A stretch of 64,000 bases of DNA from Limisoma sp963601185 (GCA_963601185.1 CAVCEE010000007.1:1-64000); one strand, 5' to 3'. Counted from the stretch's first letter, positions 53,398 through 63,144 are shown. Numbers and translations are program-made. The notes: generated from the letters alone by a model not told the origin.

Positions 53398-54240
53398 CTA
53401 CGGCAGAGCGCGGAATTCCTTAGGTGTCATACCGGTGTTTTTCTTGAAATAGCGTGAGAAAAACGACTGGTCGGGGAAGTTGAGCGCATCGGCAATGCTC
53501 TGGAACGGGTCGGCGGTGGTGCGCAGAAGAATCTTGATTTCCTGGATGCAGCGGTTATCGATGAAGTCTTTCACCGTTTTGCCGGCTTGGTTGCGCACGA
53601 TGGCAGAGAGATAGCGGTTGCTGATGCATAGTTTGTCGGCATAGAACGCCACGTCGCGCTGGCGTGCGGCGTGTTCGTGTACCAAAGTGAGAAAACGCAT
53701 AAAAAGGTGTTCCTGATTGCTCATGCTGGCGGTGGACCGCTGGGCAATCTGCGCCTTGCAGGAGTCGTACTGGTCGAGATAGAAGCATTGTATCAGCAGT
53801 TTAGCCTTGGCAAGACTGTGCTCCTGACCGCTCTTCTCAAGCATGTGGAACACGCCCTCTATAAGTTTGCCCACATGGTCGATGTCGTCCTTCGGGGCGT
53901 TGCCTACAGGGTATTCGGTGAGAAAACTGAAATACGCCGGCTCAAAGCGGCTGGTGAGTTCCTCGGTGATGGACTGCGACAGCGAGATGCACGCCACCGT
54001 GAAATCGTCGCTCTGCTCCACGCACCGGAAAAGACTTGCCGGCGGAAGCATAAGCATCTGCTCCGCCGACAAGGAATATGGTTTGAAGTCAATCTCGATT
54101 TTTGCCGTGCCGGCCTTGACAAGCATCATTACCATATCCTCGCGCTTGACAAAACCGTCCACGGTAAAGGGCTGCCGATAGTCGAGACTCACGGCAATGC
54201 CCCCGTAACTCACCCTCTTGCAATCAATGTCTTCTCTCAT
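53398..54240 (-). CDS. AraC-family transcriptional regulator
   Basis: 280 residues. The N-terminal half is a cupin-like sensing domain (MVKAGTAKIEIDFKPYSLSA, EQMLMLPPASLFRCVEQSDD). The C-terminal two-helix-turn-helix domain contains AFYADKLCISNRYLSAIVRN and IADALNFPDQSFFSRYFKKN, then TGMTPKEFRALP. It is convergent with the efflux operon and may control it, but no binding site was recognised. Clear family, unknown ligand. Confidence 0.92.
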   Translation of the reverse strand: MREDIDCKRVSYGGIAVSLDYRQPFTVDGFVKREDMVMMLVKAGTAKIEIDFKPYSLSAEQMLMLPPASLFRCVEQSDDFTVACISLSQSITEELTSRFEPAYFSFLTEYPVGNAPKDDIDHVGKLIEGVFHMLEKSGQEHSLAKAKLLIQCFYLDQYDSCKAQIAQRSTASMSNQEHLFMRFLTLVHEHAARQRDVAFYADKLCISNRYLSAIVRNQAGKTVKDFIDNRCIQEIKILLRTTADPFQSIADALNFPDQSFFSRYFKKNTGMTPKEFRALP

Positions 54241-54302
54241 CAGTTTAAATTTTCAACGCAAAGTAACCGATAATTTCTGACATTTCCGCAAATCGGCGGT
54301 TA

Positions 54303-57300
54303 TTACAGCATAATCTTTCTTGCAGTCTTTCCGTTGGCAGTCGTTGCAACCACCACATACGCGCCTCGCGGCAGCGAAAGCCTCTTGTGCCAAGTGCCGT
54401 CGGCGTGCTCGCTTACCATCACCGCCCCGGAGAGAGAGTAGACCGTCACATGGGTCAGCCCGTTGGCTCTGACGGAGAGTGTGCCGTCGATGCACGAAAT
54501 CTCAGCGGTGGCAACTACGTCGGCTATCGAGGAAGTCTTGTAGACCACCGACACCGGGGCAGAAGCCTTGGCAAGTTCTGCCGTCGCGGTTACGGCAAAC
54601 GAGCCGGTGAGGTCGCTGCGGTAGTCGTTGCCGCTGACCGTGCCGCCAGTTGCCGACCACGATACCGGCCAGTCGATTACCTCACCGTTGCTGTTCTTCA
54701 CAACTGCCTCCAGTGTGACGCTATCGCCCACGTTCACCTCGTCGGGCAGATTGGCGATTTCCACTGAGCAAGGCTCATCGTCGCCGAGCATCCGTCCGAA
54801 GAGTTGCCACTCGTAGATGGAATATGCCCAAGCAGTGGCGCGGCGTGTCATCGACAGGCGCACATAGCGAGCAATGGCATCAAGGGTTGACGCATCAGTG
54901 CGGTCAGCCCCAGTGTCAGAATAGCCGGCTTCGGAATGCAGCGTCTGCCACGTCTCGCCGTCGAGCGACCCTTCAACCGTGTAGTCGGCTGCGGCGGCAC
55001 GCTCCCACAGCACATTGCTGCGTAGGAGGTGGTACGTGTCGGCGAGGTCGATGGTGAGCGTTACTGCATCCGTTTCAGCGGCATTGTCGGCAATCCAGCG
55101 CGTCCCGGTGTTGCCGTCGTTGACCGAGGCGATGCTTGATGTTCCTGCCGAGGCGGTGGCAGTCTTGCCAAGAGCAAGGTTGTTGGTAAGGCTGTCGAGC
55201 ACACGCACCTTAGCCGTAGCGGTCAGTCCGCCGAACTGCGCCGTAATGGTGTAGGAGCCGGCTGTTGTCGCCGTAACCTCGCCGTCGGCAACGGTGATGC
55301 CGTCGGCATAAGTGACGGCAGCATCGGAGCAGTCAACGGCGTTGCCGTACTGGTCGCGTGTCACAATGGAGAGCGCATGGCTACTGCCGACCTCCATTTC
55401 AACGAGTGCCGGCTCAATGGCGAGCAACGACAACGTGCTGCCGTCGAGCACGCGGAGCATACGGCTGTCGGAAACACCTTCGCAACTTGCCGTCACGGTG
55501 CATTCGCCCACCGAAGTCGGGGTGAGGAGTCCGTCACTGTCGATGGCGGCACAGTCACCGTCCACGCTCCAGTCCACGTCAAACTCCGTCGTGCAGTCGA
55601 TGCCGTACTGATCCGTGACTGTTGCCGACATCTGCACTGGTGTGCCCACAAACACTGCCTTGCCGTTGCTGGCGGAGAGGACTACTGATGCCGGCTTCGG
55701 GTCGATGCGCTTGGCAGTGCCGTAGACCTTCAGTTCGTTGATACACGATCCGTAGGCGTTGTAGCGCGAAAGGCAGAACACTCTCACATATCGGCCGGCG
55801 GCAGTAAACGAATGGCAGCGAGTGCCACCAGTGGAGGCTGTTTCCGTAGCCACCGTTGTCCACTCGTCATCATCCTTCGACACCTCCACGCGGTAGGCAG
55901 TGGCATAGGCATCTGCGTTCCATTCGATTTCAGCGCGCGCGAGCACATACTCTGCGCCGAGGTCGACTACGATATACTGGTTGTCGGTAAACTCGCTGCC
56001 CCAGCGCGTTGATGAGTCGCCGTCGACGGCATTGGCTGGCACAGTGCCGGAATTCTCATAACTTGAGGCATATACGCTCTTGCCGAGCGCAAGGTTGGTG
56101 TTGTCGTAAGTGCCTACGGTCACCTTTGCCGAGGCACTCACCGTGCCGTTGCTTGCCGTGACAGTGTAAGTGCCGGCTTTTGTGGCGGTAAACGTTGTGC
56201 CGCTTACGGCATCGGGCATCTCGGCACACGATAGGCTGAAGCCGTCGGTCGGGAAATCGGTGGAGAACTGGTCAGTAGCACTGATGCTGAAATCAAGTTG
56301 CTCGCCTATGACAATTTGTGCTACGCTCGGTGAGATGGTCGCTGACGTGGCAACAATCTGCTCCTCCACGACAAACTTCTTGGTGGCAGAGAAGCCGCCG
56401 CTTGTGGCTGTGACCGTAGCCGTGCCGTAGCCGGCAGGGGTAAACACTCCGTCGGCGGTCACCGTGCCGCTGTCGGCGCTCCACGCCACCTCGCCGGCAT
56501 CAACCTTGTTGCCCTGGAGGTCGAAGCCTGTGGCGGAAAGAGTTATTTGTTCGCCCGCCTTGACGATGGTGGTAGGGGCATTGATGCTTATGCCCATCAG
56601 CGACGACGGGTCGGCATCGGGGTCGATGCCAAGCACTTGCAGTTCCCACATTGAGATGCCGTAGGCAGTGGCACGCTGGCGGCCGGTGATGCGCACATAG
56701 CGTGCGGTTGCGCCGACGGCAGTCGACTCCTCGCCACCGCTGCCGGTGACAGTTTTGACCTTGGTCCAAGCCGTGCCGTCGAGACTCGTCTCCACGTCGT
56801 AGAGCGATGCGTAGGCGTTCTCCCAGAGGATATTCACCGAATTGATGTAGGCAACCTTTTCGAGGTCAACCATAATCCATTCATCATCGTTGACGGCACT
56901 GCTCCAGCGCGTCGAGGCATCGCCGTCGACGGCATTCGCCTTCACCGTGCCGGTGTTCTCCTCCGAACTGGCAGTGACGGGCTTGTTGAGGGCGAGGTTG
57001 GGCATTGCTGGGGTCATATAGATGCGGTGGCTGTAGGAATGGCCGTCGGCAGTGGTAGCAGTAACGGTGTAGACTCCTATTTCGTTGAGGTTTAGGATTG
57101 AATCGGTCTTTACCGTTACGCCGTCGCGCTCAATCGTCCACGTTGTTGCCGTGGCATAGGCTTCGCCGTACTGGTCAATGGCGTTGAGCGAGAACTCTAC
57201 GCTTTGGCCAGCCATTGCATAGTCCATCGCTGGGGTGATTTCAGCCGATGCGAGTACTGGCAACTCATTTACGCGCACGGTTTTGGTTGCCGTCAGCGAC

Positions 57301-59819
57301 CCGCAGACTGCCGTCAGCGTGGTAGAGCCTTTCTCCGCAGAGGCGGTAAGGTTGCCGTTGGCATCAATGGTGCTGCCGTCGGTGGCAGTCCACGTCACGG
57401 TGGCATTGTCGACGGTTGCGCCGTACTGGTCAAGTACGGCGGCGGTGACGGCGGTTGTCGAACCCGGTGCGACCGTTGATGGGCAATCGATGGTGATGCC
57501 CGTAGCCACAGGGTCATCGGAATAGACGGTCATCTGCCGTGCCGGTGCCTTGAACTGTTTCACTGCCGCGCCATCGCGGTAGAAGGTGACGGTGCGCTCC
57601 ACGGCATCGGCGTTGTATGCCACATAGGTATAGACTCCGTCGGCGGAGCAGAATGCAGATGCCGTAGGGATGTCGGCAGTGCAGGCGAAATCGCGGTCGC
57701 CGTAACTGCGGTGGCTGTGGGTGATGAAGTAGGAAATGCCGTTGGTGTCGGTTTCGCGTGCCACCGCCATATTGGCATCCCACATCTCGTCCATTATCTT
57801 AGCCGCCTGGTCAGGATCGTAGCGTTGCAGATAGGACAGGACTACGTTGCCGAGTCCTGTCTCCTGACTCAGCGTTGACTCGCTGCTTGTTGTCGTTGTC
57901 CAGCCGCCGATTTCCTTTGCCGACCACATCTGTTCGTAGTCCCACTTGGCAAAGTCGAGGTCCTCGCTCAGATAGTCGAGACACGGCGATATGGGCATCC
58001 ACTGGATAGAGTGCATCCACACAGGGTCGCCGGAGAACCACGTCCACCATCCCACGCCAGCGGCGGTGAGGTTGCTGCAATAGGGATGGGTGTAGAGCGT
58101 GCGGTCGATGTTTTCCTTGTCGCGATCAAACCAGTATTCAGCCACGCCTTTCGACTCCGTGACCCAGCCGAAGATGCCGGCATCGCGCATCTCCTTGTCG
58201 CCGAGGGCAACGCCGAGCAGATAGACACCGCCCCAGCCTTGCATTGCCTCCGAGGTTGACTCCTGGCCGTTGCCGTTGCCAGTGTTGCCAAGTCCTCCGG
58301 CATAAGAGTGGCCCGACCACGGGCTGAAGGTGCGTAGCCACGGGAAACGCTTGTCGCTGCGATCCCAGTTGGCGTAGTCCTTGGCGATGAGTTTCAGCAT
58401 GCCGCCGTATTTCTGGCGGAAATCGTCGTCGACGAGGGCGAGCAACGCACCGGCGTAGGTGTAGTAGCCGTAATGGAAATGGTGATCGTTGAATGTGTCG
58501 CTGTCGTAACTTGTGTCGTAACCCACAAGTGCGCCCCAGCGGTCGTAGCGTGCAAAGAATCGCTGCGTCTCGTCGGGAGTGTAGGTGAGCCAGTCCTCCA
58601 GACTCTCGCGCAGACGCGAGCGGCACTGCTCAAAGAGTTCTTCTTCGCCCATTTCTTTGGCGAATGTCATATAGAGAGCCATCTGCGTCAGTCCTTTGCC
58701 GCCCCAATAGGTGTCAGCGCCGAAACTGCCCTTGGTGGCGTAGTCGGAAATCATCTGGCGCATGCGCTCGCGGTTGTAGGGGTTGGCGAGGTCTGCCATC
58801 TCTTTCGGTGCGGCGTACCACGGCAGGAAGCCGTCAAACTTGTATGCCGTTGTAAATTCCCGTCCGGCTGCCATTTTCATCTTGCCGCGCGGAGTGGCAT
58901 AGGCGTAGTCGAGGAATGGGATGTTGTTGGCGGAATTTTTGTAGTGGTGGGGCAAAAAGCCTTGGAGCGCGTCGAGGTTTGAAGCGCCGTCGAGGTTTTC
59001 GGTGGTGAGAGTCCAAGTGGAAGTCATCATCGCCGTGCGCTCGTTGTAGTTCCACGACGTAGTGGTGGACCGCACAATCACCGGTGCATACCGTGCAAAC
59101 TCGTCGGCATAGTCAGCCGACGGGAGCACCGCCACGGCAATGTAGTGCGGTTTTGACGGCGCAAACGTGACGGCGATGCCATCGGTAGTCTCCTCAAAGA
59201 CAGTGCCTGTTGCTCCGTAGAGGGCATAGATGTCGGAACCGTTTGTTATCACCACGCGTCCGTCGGTGGAGCAGTCTGCCACGCCGCCACCAAGGTCGAC
59301 TACGAGGTCGAGCCCAGTAGCCTCCACCCATGTGAATGGCGAGCCCTGCGCCATGGTTACGTTCATAGCCTTGTCGCTGTCGGCGAGTTGCATGCGCAAA
59401 CCCCAGTCGCTCCAGTCGTCGGCGATGGCGTTGGCAGGGTGGAACTTGCGTCCCTTTACGGTGATGCGCGTGTCGTACTTCATCTCGCATCCGTCGCTGC
59501 TCCAATGGCTCGGGTGTGCCACATAGATGCCATCGCCCTCGGCGCACACCACTTGCGGATAGGTCCACAGAATGCCGCTGTAGGTGTCAACCAGCAGGTT
59601 TGTCCACCAGTCGTTGGTGGGTATGGGTTCGCCGGCTTTGCTGTCTGCCATATAGATGCGGCGGTTTTCCATATATCGGCTCTTGTCGCCGTTGTGTGCA
59701 TCGGTCTTCGACTTGCACAAAGGCGTGTATTCGGCATAACTGCCACTCCCCACGGCAACTGGCTGTTGTGCCGCTGCCGAGAGCGATAATGTGGCGAGCA
59801 ATAACAGATGATTCTTCAT
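54303..59819 (-). CDS. Giant GH81 endo-beta-1,3-glucanase with discoidin and Ig-like domains
   Basis: 1838 residues from the ATG at 59819 (MKNHLLLLATLSLSAAA); the frame extends to 59852, but that start would be inside a terminator hairpin. The catalytic module (about 30-760) fits GH81: PTNDWWTNLLVDTYSGILWT, FNDHHFHYGYYTYAGALLAL around residue 443, and GNGQESTSEAMQGWGG around 520 carrying the Glu residues of the family. It cleaves beta-1,3-glucan internally. Bacterial Ig-like (BIG2) repeats (about 760-940, and between later domains) alternate with three F5/8 type C discoidin domains at about 940-1080, 1240-1375 and 1545-1690. The end (VTVYSLSGAVMVSEHADG ... GAYVVVATTANGKTARKIML) is a sorting tail. 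Unusually long for the family. Neighbour on the minus strand is another discoidin protein. Confidence 0.92.
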   Translation of the reverse strand: MKNHLLLLATLSLSAAAQQPVAVGSGSYAEYTPLCKSKTDAHNGDKSRYMENRRIYMADSKAGEPIPTNDWWTNLLVDTYSGILWTYPQVVCAEGDGIYVAHPSHWSSDGCEMKYDTRITVKGRKFHPANAIADDWSDWGLRMQLADSDKAMNVTMAQGSPFTWVEATGLDLVVDLGGGVADCSTDGRVVITNGSDIYALYGATGTVFEETTDGIAVTFAPSKPHYIAVAVLPSADYADEFARYAPVIVRSTTTSWNYNERTAMMTSTWTLTTENLDGASNLDALQGFLPHHYKNSANNIPFLDYAYATPRGKMKMAAGREFTTAYKFDGFLPWYAAPKEMADLANPYNRERMRQMISDYATKGSFGADTYWGGKGLTQMALYMTFAKEMGEEELFEQCRSRLRESLEDWLTYTPDETQRFFARYDRWGALVGYDTSYDSDTFNDHHFHYGYYTYAGALLALVDDDFRQKYGGMLKLIAKDYANWDRSDKRFPWLRTFSPWSGHSYAGGLGNTGNGNGQESTSEAMQGWGGVYLLGVALGDKEMRDAGIFGWVTESKGVAEYWFDRDKENIDRTLYTHPYCSNLTAAGVGWWTWFSGDPVWMHSIQWMPISPCLDYLSEDLDFAKWDYEQMWSAKEIGGWTTTTSSESTLSQETGLGNVVLSYLQRYDPDQAAKIMDEMWDANMAVARETDTNGISYFITHSHRSYGDRDFACTADIPTASAFCSADGVYTYVAYNADAVERTVTFYRDGAAVKQFKAPARQMTVYSDDPVATGITIDCPSTVAPGSTTAVTAAVLDQYGATVDNATVTWTATDGSTIDANGNLTASAEKGSTTLTAVCGSLTATKTVRVNELPVLASAEITPAMDYAMAGQSVEFSLNAIDQYGEAYATATTWTIERDGVTVKTDSILNLNEIGVYTVTATTADGHSYSHRIYMTPAMPNLALNKPVTASSEENTGTVKANAVDGDASTRWSSAVNDDEWIMVDLEKVAYINSVNILWENAYASLYDVETSLDGTAWTKVKTVTGSGGEESTAVGATARYVRITGRQRATAYGISMWELQVLGIDPDADPSSLMGISINAPTTIVKAGEQITLSATGFDLQGNKVDAGEVAWSADSGTVTADGVFTPAGYGTATVTATSGGFSATKKFVVEEQIVATSATISPSVAQIVIGEQLDFSISATDQFSTDFPTDGFSLSCAEMPDAVSGTTFTATKAGTYTVTASNGTVSASAKVTVGTYDNTNLALGKSVYASSYENSGTVPANAVDGDSSTRWGSEFTDNQYIVVDLGAEYVLARAEIEWNADAYATAYRVEVSKDDDEWTTVATETASTGGTRCHSFTAAGRYVRVFCLSRYNAYGSCINELKVYGTAKRIDPKPASVVLSASNGKAVFVGTPVQMSATVTDQYGIDCTTEFDVDWSVDGDCAAIDSDGLLTPTSVGECTVTASCEGVSDSRMLRVLDGSTLSLLAIEPALVEMEVGSSHALSIVTRDQYGNAVDCSDAAVTYADGITVADGEVTATTAGSYTITAQFGGLTATAKVRVLDSLTNNLALGKTATASAGTSSIASVNDGNTGTRWIADNAAETDAVTLTIDLADTYHLLRSNVLWERAAAADYTVEGSLDGETWQTLHSEAGYSDTGADRTDASTLDAIARYVRLSMTRRATAWAYSIYEWQLFGRMLGDDEPCSVEIANLPDEVNVGDSVTLEAVVKNSNGEVIDWPVSWSATGGTVSGNDYRSDLTGSFAVTATAELAKASAPVSVVYKTSSIADVVATAEISCIDGTLSVRANGLTHVTVYSLSGAVMVSEHADGTWHKRLSLPRGAYVVVATTANGKTARKIML

Positions 59820-59838
59820 TCCTTTTTCTGATTTGAAA

Positions 59839-59871
59839 AAAGTCACTGCCATTAACCACAGCAGTGACTTT
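59839..59871 (-). terminator. Terminator between the discoidin protein and GH81 genes
   Basis: AAAGTCACTGC pairs perfectly with GCAGTGACTTT. On the minus strand six T residues follow, so it ends the transcript from 62032 or attenuates read-through into the GH81 gene. Confidence 0.78.
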
Positions 59872-59902
59872 CCCTAACTAAAAAACACACTCTAAAATTA
59901 TA

Positions 59903-62032
59903 TCATTTTACAATCTTGGTCACTGTTGCAGTGCCGTCGGCCATCACTGCCTTCACCAGATATACACCCGGCTGGAAGTTGGTAATGTCGATGGTTGAGC
60001 CTTGTGCCGTGGCAACCATTGCGCCGTTGACGCTATAGACTGCGGCATTTGCGGCATCCTCCGGAAGAACTACACTGTTGCCTACAACAGTAACCTTGCT
60101 GGCTGCTGCGATGGTATTTACGCCAGATGTGCCATCAACGTCGTAGACCCATACCTCCTGGAGTTTTGTGCCGTACCCTGTTGAGGCTTTTGTGGAATGA
60201 ATCTTGATGAACTTGGCCTCGATGCCGTTGCCGGCAAAATAGTCGGTGCGCGCTTCAAGTTTGGCTGCTTTGTCGTAAGAGCCGAGGGTGGTGTATGTCA
60301 CGCCGTCGGTCGATGCCTCGACGGTGTATTGGCAGGAGTTTGCTCCCTCCCACGATGTCTTCACATAGTCAATCTTGAATGTTCTAGCCAACTCGATGGC
60401 AACCCAGCAGTCGTAGGTGTGGTCGACTGTGCCGTCGGGCTCTGCAAAGCCGATGAGAGATGCGGCGGCATCAATGCCGTCGTTGACCTTCGATGGGTCG
60501 GAGTCGCCTGTCTGAGGACCCTCAGAATAGGTGACCGGGCGGTTGAAGGCGAGGTTGTAGTCGCTGCCCTTTTCGCTGACGGCGGTGACGGTTACGGTGT
60601 TCGACTGAACGCCGTTTCCGGCAGTGTAGTAGACTTCAACTTGTTCGGCATCGGTGAGGGTGAGCACGTTACCGTTCATTGTGCCGTTGGTTGTTGTGTA
60701 GTGGCCTTCGTCGGAAGAAAGGTCGTAGTCGCCGCCAAACTGATCATACCCAGCAAGGGAGAAGGTGAAGTCGCCGATTGCGTAGCACTCCTTGTCGACT
60801 GAAAGCACGATAGAGGAGAGTGTAGTGGCAGAGTTGGTGAACACTTGGAGTTCGCGGAGTTTTGTGCCGTACTGAGTAGACGCTCTTGTGGAGTGGAACT
60901 TCACATAGCGGGCTTGGATGGCATCGTTGCTCACGAGCCAGTCGTGGCGGTTGATCATGCCTGCGCCGTTGGTCACCGTGAAGGCTTCAAGCGGCTCGGA
61001 GAATGTGTCGCCGTCGGTGGAGAAGGTGACGGTATAGTCGGCGGAAGTCGCTCCCTCAAACCAGGTGTGGACCACGTTGATGGCGCAGACAGTGCCGAGG
61101 TCGACAACGATTTCGGCGTCATACTCGTGGTTGGTGGCATCCGACGGTTCTGGGGTTTCCCAGATGGTGTCCTTGCCGTCAACGGCGTTGGTTGGGTTGT
61201 TTGAACCTTCGGTGTAGGAAACGATGGTCTTGTTGAGTGCGAGGTTATTGCCTTCGGCAACCACCTGAATTTGAACGGTGTTCGACACCACATCACCGAT
61301 TTTTACAGTTACATTATATGTGCCGCGCTTCGTGACGGTCATTGTCACGTCGTTGAATGTAGCGGCGGCGTTGTCGCATTCAAATGTTTTCGAGGCGTTT
61401 TCCTCGGCGGTAAGGGCATAGTTGAGGCCGTACTGGTCGAGGGTGGTCAGTGCGAATGTGTAGGTGTCGCCTGTCGCGCCCTTGGTCGTAGTTGCCGAAA
61501 GGTTGATTGTGGTGAGCACTGCGGCATCCTCCGGCGCGTCGTAAACACCAAATTCCCAGAAACTGAAGCCGTAGTTTGTGCCGCGCTCGATGAGTTCGAC
61601 TGCCACATAGCGAGCAGAGCCGCTCAGGGATATGTCCTTTATAGAAGGGAACGATGAGAGGGATTCTTCAACCTCGGCTTTCTCCGTCCATCCCGAAGCG
61701 AAATGCTTGGAAGAGTCCTCGTCGTTGAGATTGGTTGTCATCTCCTCTGTTACCTCGTTGGCAACATGGATTTTGTAGTGCTTTGCGTAAGCACCTTCCC
61801 AGATGATTTTAACATGGTCAAGCGTTGTTTCTTCGCCCAAGTCAACGTAGAACCAAAGTCCGTCGGAACCTTGTGCCGACTCCCAACGTGTGCCAGTGTC
61901 TCCGTCCAGTGCCGCCGCCGCATTTCCTGAAGGCGCATAGCCAGTCTTGCCTTCAGCCACGTTTGTAGCCGAAGCCGATACTGCAAGCATAAAGACAGTG
62001 GCAATTAAAAGTGTGATTTTTCTGAAATTCAT
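59903..62032 (-). CDS. Secreted discoidin (F5/8 type C) repeat protein with sorting domain
   Basis: 709 residues with a signal peptide (MNFRKITLLIATVFMLAVSASA). Three F5/8 type C domains: about 22-170 (GKTGYAPSGNAAAALDGDTG, TRWES), 265-400 (LALNKTIVSYTEGSNNPTNA, VDGKDTIWE), and 490-640 (LAFNRPVTYSEGPQTGDSDP). Ig-like segments lie between. The end is a sorting tail (VLPEDAANAAVYSVNGAMVA ... PGVYLVKAVMADGTATVTKI). No catalytic motif is visible. Such domains bind sugars, and with GH81 just downstream it may hold beta-1,3-glucan at the surface; this role is inferred from position. Confidence 0.8.
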   Translation of the reverse strand: MNFRKITLLIATVFMLAVSASATNVAEGKTGYAPSGNAAAALDGDTGTRWESAQGSDGLWFYVDLGEETTLDHVKIIWEGAYAKHYKIHVANEVTEEMTTNLNDEDSSKHFASGWTEKAEVEESLSSFPSIKDISLSGSARYVAVELIERGTNYGFSFWEFGVYDAPEDAAVLTTINLSATTTKGATGDTYTFALTTLDQYGLNYALTAEENASKTFECDNAAATFNDVTMTVTKRGTYNVTVKIGDVVSNTVQIQVVAEGNNLALNKTIVSYTEGSNNPTNAVDGKDTIWETPEPSDATNHEYDAEIVVDLGTVCAINVVHTWFEGATSADYTVTFSTDGDTFSEPLEAFTVTNGAGMINRHDWLVSNDAIQARYVKFHSTRASTQYGTKLRELQVFTNSATTLSSIVLSVDKECYAIGDFTFSLAGYDQFGGDYDLSSDEGHYTTTNGTMNGNVLTLTDAEQVEVYYTAGNGVQSNTVTVTAVSEKGSDYNLAFNRPVTYSEGPQTGDSDPSKVNDGIDAAASLIGFAEPDGTVDHTYDCWVAIELARTFKIDYVKTSWEGANSCQYTVEASTDGVTYTTLGSYDKAAKLEARTDYFAGNGIEAKFIKIHSTKASTGYGTKLQEVWVYDVDGTSGVNTIAAASKVTVVGNSVVLPEDAANAAVYSVNGAMVATAQGSTIDITNFQPGVYLVKAVMADGTATVTKIVK

Positions 62033-62100
62033 AAGTCTTTCTAAATTTTCTGGTTTGAAAAATGATTAAACTTCGATTGAATAGTGGTTTGTCACCGATG

Positions 62101-62108
62101 CAAAGTTA
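62101..62108 (-). promoter_or_regulatory. -7 box of the discoidin gene
   Basis: TAACTTTG on the minus strand, 68 bp before the start at 62032. No clear -33 element. Confidence 0.4.
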
Positions 62109-62529
62109 GTATGAATATGCAGCCCCCTCCCTACGAATTCTTTCAAAACAACTCAACAATGGTGTATATGATGTGTTTTTCCGCTGTAGTGTATAATGTT
62201 GTGCGCTAGCCTGTTACGTATAAATAATGTTGTAAAACATATTCACAATGTTGTATTTTCACCTCAACATTGCAAATTTCAAGGGCTAACAGACCTCTTT
62301 GAAGATGGTATGCTTTCAGGGACGATGTTTGAAAGTATACTTTGTGTTTTTCTGTGGGCGACGCCGGACTCACACCATATTGCATCACTCACACAGTGCG
62401 CACACCTCTCACAGTACATCTCTCGCAACGTCGCTTGTGCTTCTCGGCGTCGCTCGGTAATCGGTCAGTTTGCGGGGTGGTATCGATTGAGGTTGAGCGG
62501 CACGGAGGCATCTGCCGGTTGTGGGAGGA

Positions 62530-62636
62530 GCGCGCCGTAGGTGCGCCGTGTTGATAACCCCAGACTTCAGTCTGGGGCAACGGCTCGAGAAGAAGATGCA
62601 CCCCGTAGTGGGTGACGCCAGCGCCCTACCCAGTGG
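62530..62636 (-). repeat. Dispersed intergenic palindromic repeat, copy E (reverse)
   Basis: GCGCCGTAGGTGCGCCGTG and GTTGATAA lead to the palindrome CCCCAGACTTCAGTCTGGGG (62558-62577), whose two changes relative to copy C are compensatory (pairs G-C to A-T). Then GCACCCCGTAGTGGGTGACG and a CCAGCG end follow as in copy C. Confidence 0.75.
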
Positions 62637-62677
62637 GGTGCTGCCAGTATCTGGCTATGCCTTGGCTGTGGGTATGC

Positions 62678-62710
62678 AAAAAAAGGGTCGCCCCTGTCGG
62701 GGTGACCCTT
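62678..62710 (-). terminator. Terminator of the small lipoprotein gene
   Basis: AAGGGTCGCCCC pairs with GGGGTGACCCTT (one mismatch) around a TGTC loop. Read on the minus strand the stem is followed by a run of T residues. Confidence 0.75.
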
Positions 62711-62737
62711 ATGTTGCTTGAGTTCTTATGCTTAAGA

Positions 62738-62920
62738 TTAAGCCTGAGCTGCAGAAGACTCAGCAGCAGGAGCAGCAGGAGCTGCAGTATCAGCAGCAGG
62801 AGCTGCTTCTTCAACTGGAGCTGATTCAGCAGCAGTAGAGTCATTAGCGGCTTTGTTGCCAGAGCAAGAGAACAATGTAGCAGAAGCTACAACAGCAAGT
62901 AATAAAACTAACTTTTTCAT
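62738..62920 (-). CDS. Small Ala/Pro/Glu-rich lipoprotein
   Basis: 60 residues. Signal and lipobox LFSC (Cys19), then a low-complexity tail of Ala, Ser, Pro, Glu and Thr (ESAPVEEAAPAADTAAPAAP). It has a well-formed promoter (62969-62998) and terminator (62678-62710), so it is a discrete short transcript and probably abundant. Function unknown; low complexity prevents family assignment. The mature protein is only ~41 residues and likely unfolded. Confidence 0.72.
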   Translation of the reverse strand: MKKLVLLLAVVASATLFSCSGNKAANDSTAAESAPVEEAAPAADTAAPAAPAAESSAAQA

Positions 62921-62968
62921 TTTTTCTAAATTTTAATAATAAAACAATTTTTTGCTTCAAAAACACCA

Positions 62969-62998
62969 CAAAGGTACAAACGATTTTGGTTGTGCAAA
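62969..62998 (-). promoter_or_regulatory. Promoter of the small lipoprotein gene
   Basis: On the minus strand TTTG (62998-62995) is followed after 18 bases by TACCTTTG (62976-62969). This is one of the best -33/-7 pairs in the window; the start codon follows 48 bases later. Confidence 0.65.
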
Positions 62999-63144
62999 CG
63001 ATAAGTCAACTTTTTTTTCTTTGATGTAACATTTTTTAAACATTCACCTTTTACTTTTAGCAATAGGAAATATTATCAAAGTATTTATCTCTTTCATTTA
63101 CTGCAACTTGCGTCGAATTGCATCTTTGCGAGTGTTTTATGATT

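Larger units (their letters stand above)
62033..62737. other. 705-bp gene-free stretch between the discoidin gene and the small lipoprotein gene
   Basis: Contains the discoidin leader and promoter, dispersed palindromic repeats (62530-62636) and the small lipoprotein terminator (62678-62710). Frames present here are short and not supported. Confidence 0.6.

Noticed and set aside
59820..59852. Upstream start of the GH81 gene at 59852
   Set aside because: It would lie inside a terminator hairpin and would bury the signal peptide behind 11 non-signal residues; the ATG at 59819 is preferred.
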